Assembly: GCF_963583255.1 (NCBI RefSeq)
Contig: NC_084806.1
Span: 23,106,317 to 23,170,316 of the forward strand
DNA length: 64,000 bases
Reading direction: 5' to 3'
DNA from: Pyrus communis
Taxonomy: Eukaryota; Streptophyta; Magnoliopsida; Rosales; Rosaceae
Made by a program: the position numbers and the translations under genes. The notes below the pieces were generated by a model that had not been told where the DNA came from, did not search any database, and saw only the letters and a program-made list of their open reading frames with translations. Shown here piece by piece: positions 57,372 to 64,000 of the stretch. Each line of letters opens with the position of its first letter. Position 1 is the first letter of the stretch.

Positions 57372-57881
57372 TTACCCTACAAACTTCGCTATCTGCCCAA
57401 TTTGCTTCTCCAAGTGGTCCACCATTTTGCCTTGGTTTTGCATCGCTTTGTTTTGATTCTCTTGCCCTTGAGACAAATTGGTTAGTAACTTAATAAGTGT
57501 ATCATTGTCCAAAGACGTACCTTGAGTGGTTTGGGCAAGTTGTGTTTGGCCTTGATTGGGGGTGTATGGTTTGGTGTAAAACCCCAAGGGTTGTTGCCTA
57601 AAGCTTCCTTGTTGTTGAGGTTGTTGAGGCTCTTTCCACTTGAAATTTGGGTGATCTCTCCAACCCAGATTGTATGTGTTGGAATAAGGATAATTTCATG
57701 GCTGATTTTGGCTTGGAAATCCAATGGCATTTGCACTCTCCCATCCCCCATTCTCAATCAATTGAGGGCACTTCTCCGAAGGGTGTCATTGGATAGAACA
57801 CACACCACATACAATTGGTCCTTGTATCCTTATTCCTTCGGCCATCTGAGACACAATAGAAGTAAGATTAGGTAATTGAGA
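57372..57881 (-). pseudogene. Element A gag C-terminal part with broken zinc knuckle
   Basis: In phase with gag but after its stop, this stretch encodes a CCHC-like knuckle (about 57815-57775) in which a stop codon lies between the Cys pair and the His. A Gln-rich region and the MVDHLEKQIGQIAKFVG helix (57419-57372) follow. The latter is shared with element B at about 31285-31335. Several stops make it non-functional. Confidence 0.8.
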
Positions 57882-58772
57882 TTAAATGTCGGATTGGGAA
57901 CTTACCTCATGTACTTGCTGCCGTGGGGGGTCTCTTTGCCCAATTCCTTCGTATTGTTGTGCATTTAGAGCACGGTTTGCAATTAGGGTCTTGGCTGCCA
58001 TAGGAGTTTTGTCCACCAATGCACCTCCCGCCGAAGCATCGAGCATTTGCCTTTCAATTGGAAGAAGGCCTTCATAGAAATATTGAAGTAGAAGCTCCTC
58101 ATTCATTTGATGTTGAGGACATAATGCAACAAAGGCCTTGAAACGCTCATAATACGCCGGGAAAGACTCTCCTTGGCTTTGTTGGATTCCGCTAATTTTC
58201 TTCCTCAAGAGAATGACTCTTGAAATAGGGAAGAATTTCTCTAGAAACGCCCTCTTCATGCTCTCCCAAGAAGTAACCATTCCGGATGCTAGTTCGTATA
58301 ACCAATCTTTAGCCTTCTCCAATAGAGAGAATGGAAAGGCCTTCATCTTCAAAATATTGCTATAAACATTAATTGGAGTCATGCTTGAACACACCACCTC
58401 GAACTCTGTTAAATGCTTGTTTGGATCCTCTATGGACAACCCATGGAACTTTGGAATGTGGTGCAACAAACTAGACTTCAATTCAAATTCATCGGTCTTA
58501 TCTTGAGCCGCCCTAGGGTATTGGATGCATAATGGTGCGGCATTGTCCATTCCCAAAGCAGAAAGATCCTTGATTGTACGATTGTCTGCTGCCATGACAT
58601 GTACCTCTTCTTTCTCCCTTGTCGTGGGCTGTTCTTCCTCCTCAAAGTGAGAGGCCAAGCTAGAACTTGATGGGTTAAGTTCTGGCTTATTCCTCTTCCT
58701 TCTCAAAGTGTGCTCAAAATCGTCGTCAAAGTCCAAGATGTTTGCACGAATAGGTTGAGAACTATGAGTCAT
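57882..58772 (-). pseudogene. Element A gag (capsid)
   Basis: A 296-residue frame begins MTHSSQPIRANILDFDDDF and contains the retrotransposon gag core: PKFHGLSIEDPNKHLTEFEV, FPFSLLEKAKDWLYELASG, LEKFFPISRVILLRKKISGI and ESFPAYYERFKAFVALCPQH. Gag forms the virus-like particle in the cytoplasm. The ATG lies about 128 bases past the PBS, a normal leader length. It ends at a TAA before the zinc knuckle, so gag is truncated relative to the family. Confidence 0.9.
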
Positions 58773-58900
58773 AAACTAGTACCTACAAACAAGAAAAGAA
58801 CATAAGGTCAGTAGCTAAAACAAAATATATGAAAAAGAAACAAAAAGAAACAACGGGGGATTAGCAAAGTTGCTAATCCCCGGCAACAGCGGCAAAAATT
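58773..58900 (-). promoter_or_regulatory. Element A leader and primer binding site
   Basis: Immediately inside the 5' LTR the minus strand reads TTTTTGCCGCTGTTGCCGGG (about 58897-58878). This resembles the TGGCGCCGTTGCCGGGGA primer binding site of Athila-type elements, with changes at its first bases. The remaining leader to the gag ATG is A/G-rich with no other signal. Confidence 0.75.
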
Positions 58901-61007
58901 TGATGTGTAAATAATAGCACTCAAATTAAACCATCTTTTCGACAATTGTAGTAAAGATATAAGTAGGGATTGTTCTAGGCCGGGGATTAGGAGGGATTGC
59001 TAATCTAATGAAAACTGACTCAAAGATATAAAAATATGCTTAAAAGCACTTAAACAAACTCAAAGACTCTTAACTAAACCTATATGACTCAAAATAAACT
59101 CAAAACAACACAAAACAATAAAAAATACTCAAACTAGACTCTAAGACTTAATTTGGACGAAAATAGAATTGGTTTTGACTCAAAATACTTAAAAACACAC
59201 AACAGGATACATTTGACTTAGCAAAATAAAGGGGATTGGGTTTTTGACGAATTTAAGATGAAAACAAGTAACTAAAAGACTTAAGTAAACTTTTGGACGA
59301 ATTTGAGAAAAACTATGGATGATTGACTAGCTAGAGGATTCTTTTCCACACATGATACATTCAAATACAAATTTATTTCAAGTTGTTTTTTTGATAAACC
59401 ATGAACCTCAACACCCCAGATTAACTGTGACATCAGTAATTAACCCTCAGATTCTCCTTTAGTTATTGGATTGGATGACATCATACGACAACCCAAAGCA
59501 TTCTTCAAAAGTTCCCTACATGACATCATAATAGAGATAAAATCAAAGATCATTGCGTTCTATGAAAATCATAAGTATTGACAAAGCACTTGTAACTATG
59601 ACATCATGATACTCATGCTAGGAATTTACTTAACATGATTGTGAAAACAACCTTAACTACTTGTGAATATAAGTTTGTAACGATTATGTGAAACTCCCTT
59701 ATATTCTAGCACCAAATTCAAGCATGCAAATTAAGTAGGCCTCCCTCATCAACATACAAGAATAAGTTATCCATCAAACAGTTAAGTAAATTGCATTCAC
59801 AATTTATGAAATCACAACTGGAATTAATCAACAATATCATAAACATAATCATGGTTTCAAAGTCTCCCCTAGCTAAAACGAGTTTAGCCTCTCGTGTTCA
59901 CAACAAAACAAAGAAAACTCGAATTAAACATTGAAAACAAAAGATAGATTACACCTAAAAACGTTCCAACACTCCAACTTGAATGAAAAAACGTCCAAGG
60001 CTTCTTCTTCTCCTCTTCTTCCTTGCTATGCTGTGGCACAAGAGTTTTTGGGTGATTTTGGATGTATTTCTGGGTTAAGGATGGATTTAGGTTGGTAAGG
60101 GGTGCGGCAAAGGTTTAGGAATGGTGTATAAGTGTTTGGGTGAAGGTATAGAAGTATGGGAATGGTGGAAGAGAGGATGAAGGTTGCGGCAAAGGTTGGT
60201 TGACAGGATGAAAGATGGCAGATTGTATGAATGAGTGAATATGAATGAATAATCTTTTATATGGGTGCGGCAAAGGCTTATGGAAGGCCAATTAAACTTA
60301 GCTATTTTGTCCAAGAGCCTTAAAGGTCAGAATCTCCTCAAAATAAGTAAGTAAAATCAGAAATTAAAGGTAATATGAATGTGGCTTACGACAAGAAAAG
60401 AATAGGAAAGGGAATGTGAGTTAAGGCTGAAATTAAGCAAGGATTTAGGATAGAATAGGTATGTAAGGTGCGGCCTTGAATAGGGTGAAAGAGGAATGTG
60501 ATCTTGGGACACAAAATAGGAAATAGGCATTCCCTTTGCACGGCAAGGAAGAGGCAGTTTATGGAAGGCATGGCAAGGGACATAAGGATGCAAGGAAGGT
60601 TTAATTTGTGTCCTAAAATGCATAAGAGTCCTCAATGTTGCTGGAACCTAAGGCCTTTTAGGATTAGGAAACGTTAAACCAAAATAGGAAACCTTGGCTA
60701 AACTTTCCTACTTCAAGTTGGAAACCTTCTTTGACTAGGAATGCTTCTTTGATTAGGAATCCTTCTTTAATTAGGAATCCTAACATCTTTAGGCCTTCAA
60801 TTTCGTCCATTCCTTTTGCTCCAAGCATATGCTATCCATTCCAAGTCCAATTTTGCTCCAAAAGGCTCGAAAATGCACCTTCTTGCTACCTTAGCCAAAT
60901 GAACCTATAAACACACGAAAATAGCTTAAAATACTAAAATAACTATGAACTAACAACATAAATGTAAGAAAACAAGCTAACTAAGTCGCCTAAATATGCT
61001 TCTATCA
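58901..61007 (-). mobile_element. Element A 5' LTR
   Basis: A 2107-bp LTR runs on the minus strand from TGATAGAAGCATATTTAGGC (61007) to ATTATTTACACATCA (58901). It matches 10699-11840 plus 50334-51301 with scattered substitutions, indicating moderate age. TSD TGAGT follows at 61008-61012. Frames within 60087-60635 are LTR sequence. Confidence 0.9.
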
Positions 61008-62305
61008 TGAGTACATGTTGATGATAGTGATGGTAGCAAGTATGATTGTGTTGAGATAAATCATAGCTCATAAACCTGCACCCCGGTGTTAGTGCTCCCG
61101 CCTGTGGCCAGGGCACAGTCCTTCACATGATGTTCACCTCCCGCACCTTACGCTCACCTTGGATACAAGGTAGGTGCACAATCCTGTCGTACAGACCACT
61201 TTAGGTGGTTCCGACTCGTAGGTGACCCGCGATTATTCGCACAGTCTTCACGTGGTCATAGCACTTGAGCGTATTTATTTACACCCAGTCTTGTCGTATA
61301 GACCACTTTAGGTGGTTCCGGCTCGTGTACAGGTATACTTATTGAGCTATTGGCTAGCATGTTATTGAGTTATTGGCTATCATGATTGTTTAGACATGAT
61401 TGATGAGATATGGATAAGTCGTATAGGTCACTAGAGGTGACTCCGACTTATATGATAGCCATGATTGATGAGATATGGATAAGTCGTACAGGTCACTATA
61501 GGTGACTCCAACTTATATGCTGGCCATGATTGATAAGATGTAGATAAGTCATACAGGTCATTATAGGTGACTCCGACTTATATGCTAGCCATGATTGATA
61601 AGATATAGATAAGTCATACAGGTCATTATAGGTGACTCCGACTTATATGCTAGCCATTATTGATGAGATATGGATAAGTCGTACAGGTCACTATAAGTGA
61701 CGCCAACTTAAATGATAGCCATGATTGATGAGATATGGATAAATCACATAGGTCACTAGAGGTGACTCCGACTGATATATCATTTTGTATTGATTAAGTT
61801 CATTTGGCTTACCTATTAATGCATGGTGGAGTTAATGGACATGGCAACCCGTGGTTTTGGCCATGTTATTGAGTATGGTTTGGATATATGTATATATGTT
61901 GTATTGTCTTATGGAAAACGATACGGGTTTTACATTGAGGGGCATTACTTTTAGAGAGGTAAAAACTTTGGGAAGCTTGGTTTTATTGCTCACTCACACT
62001 CTTTGTTTGGTGCCCTCCAGGTTTTAGCTGCAGAGTTTGTATCGACAAGGATATGTGGTGAATCTTAGTATTGATGGATACTTCTGAGGGTATGATTCTT
62101 ACCCACACTTCTGTACCTTACTTATGCTTTCACGTCGTGGGTTCGCTCCCGCTCACAACGCACTCTGGTATTTAAAATTTTTAGGTTCAAATTATTCACA
62201 TTTTTTCTACACTCTATCACATTTTATGGCTTCGTCACCTTTCAGGTGTTGGCCAGCACAACTCGCTTCAGGGTCCAAGTGGACTTTCTGGGTCGGGGTG
62301 TGTCA
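61008..62305 (+). mobile_element. Family O LTR, plus orientation, right part
   Basis: The LTR resumes with TGAGTACATGTTGATGATAG (61008) and continues colinearly with the inverse of 6130-5505 to the terminus GGGTCGGGGTGTGTCA (62305). Together with 8575-10698 it forms a 3.4-kb LTR. It is longer than the minus copy because it contains a 65-bp tandem array (61396-61785). Near the end it carries GGTTTTACATTGAGGGG and the polyadenylation-side segment shared by the other copies. Confidence 0.87.
61396..61785 (+). repeat. Six-unit 65-bp tandem array in the family O LTR
   Basis: Six consecutive 65-base units start at 61396, 61461, 61526, 61591, 61656 and 61721, each beginning AT(G/T)ATTGAT. Each unit contains an imperfect dyad of the form GTACAGGTCACTATAGGTGAC, flanked by GTC and GAC. 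The minus LTR at 5505-8249 has only the flanking single dyad. Variation among units is 5-15%, with units 3 and 4 nearly identical, as expected from local duplication. Confidence 0.9.
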
Positions 62306-62467
62306 TTTTGGTATCAGAGCCAGGTTTCGATCCTGGGACCTGTGGGTTGTGGGCCCACCAAGCTTCCGCTCCTCCACTCTGATCGTAACAGAAGAACATT
62401 CTCTTTTATACAACATCTCTAGTTGATTTCAAATTTCGAGGACAAAATTTTTCTAAGGTGGGTAGAT
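62306..62467 (+). mobile_element. Collapsed family O interior: PBS joined to polypurine tract
   Basis: Four bases after the LTR, TGGTATCAGAGC (62309-62320) matches the initiator-Met tRNA 3' end. Only about 75 bases later, the 3' end of the interior (ACATTCTCTTTTATACAACA onward) starts and ends with TAAGGTGGGTAGAT before the next LTR start at 62468. All coding sequence is deleted, so LTR, PBS, tract and LTR are fused into a miniature element. Confidence 0.85.
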
Positions 62468-62993
62468 TGTGACAACGCGTTCCAAATTTTACGTTTTTAT
62501 TAATTCAGCTTTCCCATGGGTTTTTCCACTTGCGACCACCCATTTTCCAAGGTCGATTCCTGCCAACTCCAGTGGAGTTTTTCGACGCCACCACCACTAT
62601 CTTGAAGCTCTCATTCCCCTCTACAAAACTCACCCAAGAACCACCTTGATTAACCACGGTATGTGGCGGGTGGAGGCCACGAAAGTTGACGGTTCTCACG
62701 GTGGTCCGGCTACCCTTTTTGATTTTCCGGCAAATCGGCAAAGCAATGGTAGATGCTACCACTTGGGATTTGTAGCCCATCCTCCCAGGAGCAAAACCCA
62801 ACCAACCTTGACCCCTTTGGACCACCGTAGACGACGAATCGACACCGGGAAACTTTAGGCACCCGCCGGCTTCGTGGGAAAAATTAACTATCTTCCGTCC
62901 ACTTTTGGACTTTGTGGCAGGTATGAAAGTTGTTCCTCTTTTTGAGATCTTCATTCCTGTAAATTTTGGTAAAATTTGGAACGGGTTGTCACA
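62468..62993 (+). mobile_element. Truncated family O LTR with inverted terminal copy
   Basis: It begins TGTGACAACGCGTTCCAAAT, skips about 370 bases relative to 8610-8955, continues colinear with 8960-9420 and then ends in AAATTTGGAACGGGTTGTCA (62972-62991) plus CA. That end is the LTR start in inverse. The result is a 526-bp unit with 25-bp terminal inverted repeats. The minus-strand frame 62505-62954 is the LTR antisense frame also present in two other copies. Confidence 0.75.
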
Positions 62994-64000
62994 ATTGGAC
63001 TCAGTGGGAGTCTCCGGTTTTTTAACCCAAAGATGGATATTATTACAAAAATATATCCACCATGTTTTTGTGATAGTACATAGAGTTGTATTTGTAGACC
63101 AGATGTTACTATAACTTTGGCCAAGATTAACATAAGAGATTTTAGATCATGACATTTTACTTATGAGCATCAGAAGAAGCATAATGTAGTAGAAGTTATC
63201 TCAGCCTTACTATTAGAGTTTGGCTATCTTAATAAAATATTCATTAACATTGATCTTTGAGAGATTAGATAGAATTGTTGTAAATGATTTCTGGTTGTTG
63301 CAGTTTCCTCAAGCTAGCCTAGAAAATTTCCCTATTTTAGATTCAGATCATGTATAAGTTTTATTACTAGTCACCCTGCTGAGTATGTACATATGCATAA
63401 AGAGAAAGCCAGACATATAGCCGTAATTAATGAAGAGTCATTTACCCTAACCTCTGTCTCTCCATACAGATGGACTCTTTCATACAAAAATATTTTGAGA
63501 TATCGAGGAATCCAAGTGTTAGCTTTAGATGAGTTTGAAGATTTTAAGTATGATATGATATTAGAGCGAAGAAGAAGAAATGTATAGCAAGGCAAAAGTC
63601 CATCATCAGCCCTACTCGAAGCCTTAAAATTTTAAAGGAGAAACATCAAATATGTATTACAAGATAAAAGAAGATAGAGAAAGAGAGGCAGAACTGGTAG
63701 AAGGAGATTAATAGTACTGGAACAATTTGACACAAGAGGAGCTGCACAACATTAACAACATGATGGAAGCATGAAGAGCTGACAGCAGATTAGCAAAAGA
63801 TGAAAAGTAGCATAAGCAGAATAGCATTATGCAAAGTAATGAACTTTAACTAGACAAAAATGTGTTCATCATTGTGGACCCCTCTATAATAAGGATTTAA
63901 TGACATAAGAGTAAATAAAAAAAAAAGGGCTTGACCCATTATGAACTTTTCATACCAAAAACCCATTATGGACTTTTCATACAAAAAATGTTCTTATGAT
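62994..64000 (+). pseudogene. Possible second pararetrovirus-like remnant
   Basis: After ATTGG (62994-62998) the sequence is A/T-rich with coding-like plus-strand runs broken by stops. The best is a 64-codon frame at 63393-63587 with WTLSYKNILRYRGIQVLALD. Composition and codon bias resemble the remnants at 120-960 and 3142-4600. No diagnostic motif (knuckle, protease, RT) was found, so the assignment is weak. The last 250 bases contain AAAAAACCCATTATG-like short direct repeats. An unrelated degenerate gene cannot be excluded. Confidence 0.3.

Larger units (their letters stand above)
10699..61007 (-). mobile_element. Element A: Athila-like Ty3/gypsy retrotransposon with secondary insertions
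   Basis: This minus-strand element is bounded by TSD TGAGT. In its own direction it has a 5' LTR (61007-58901), a PBS (58900-58878), gag (58772-57372), protease (57293-56424), a linker (56427-55909), RT (55836-55246), RNase H (55270-54362), integrase (54346-53221), a long noncoding 3' region with two polypurine tracts (53220-51302) and a 3' LTR. The 3' LTR is in two pieces, 51301-50334 and 11840-10699, whose summed length (about 2.11 kb) equals the 5' LTR (2107 bp). So the 38.5 kb between them was inserted into a complete LTR with almost no loss. Domain order and the long non-coding 3' region fit Athila-type elements. Stops and frameshifts in every frame make it non-autonomous. Confidence 0.85.

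Noticed and set aside
61396..61785. Regular repeats suggesting a CRISPR array
   Set aside because: Units are contiguous 65-base tandem repeats without unique spacers, inside a plant LTR.
62309..62320. tRNA-like sequence TGGTATCAGAGC
   Set aside because: It is a primer binding site complementary to a tRNA 3' end; no cloverleaf can be formed around it. The same holds for 23048-23060.

Overview
The window reads as plant nuclear heterochromatin, probably from a woody eudicot. The repeat families look like Rosaceae (apple/pear type), but that is inference from remembered families, not a database match. No bacterial, plastid or mitochondrial genes and no tRNA or rRNA genes were seen. Coding material is plant-type, with introns and GT/AG splice sites, embedded in nested LTR retrotransposons.

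Layout from outside in. (1) Degenerate pararetrovirus-like remnants at 120-960 and 3142-4600, split by an LTR at about 961-3141, with a weaker candidate at 62994-64000. (2) Long LTRs of one Ty3/gypsy family, here called family O: a minus copy at 5505-8249 and, head to head, a plus copy that starts at 8575, is interrupted at 10698 and resumes at 61008. Its end at 62305 is followed by an initiator-Met-type primer binding site. (3) The interruption is an Athila-like Ty3/gypsy element on the minus strand (element A, 10699-61007) with TSD TGAGT, PBS and gag-PR-RT-RH-IN frames broken by stops and frameshifts. (4) The 3' LTR of A is itself split at 11840/50334 by a 38.5-kb segment.

That segment begins with the N-side exons of a PEP carboxykinase (PEPCK) gene and ends with the complementary C-side exons, so PEPCK is circularly permuted around it. 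Between them lie a partial RPN9 (26S proteasome subunit) gene, a nearly intact Ty1/copia element (TSD GTAAC, one nonsense codon in pol), a 2.4-kb solo LTR (TSD TATAT), a Myb/SANT-like exon, a candidate Helitron (27588-42537) carrying unrecognised exons and a rearranged Athila-like derivative (element B), and a plus-strand gene at 42774-47466.

The plus-strand gene is the main result. Ten exons with GT/AG junctions give one uninterrupted 353-codon frame. Its first part resembles the N-terminus of plant SPT2 chromatin proteins and its second part resembles a plant DUF7795-type protein, so it looks like a chimeric gene formed beside a Helitron end.

Most genes here do not form a pathway. They are host gene copies or fragments caught in a transposon nest. 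Several inactivating changes are CGA-to-TGA or TGG-to-TGA/TAG, as expected from C-to-T decay of methylated DNA.
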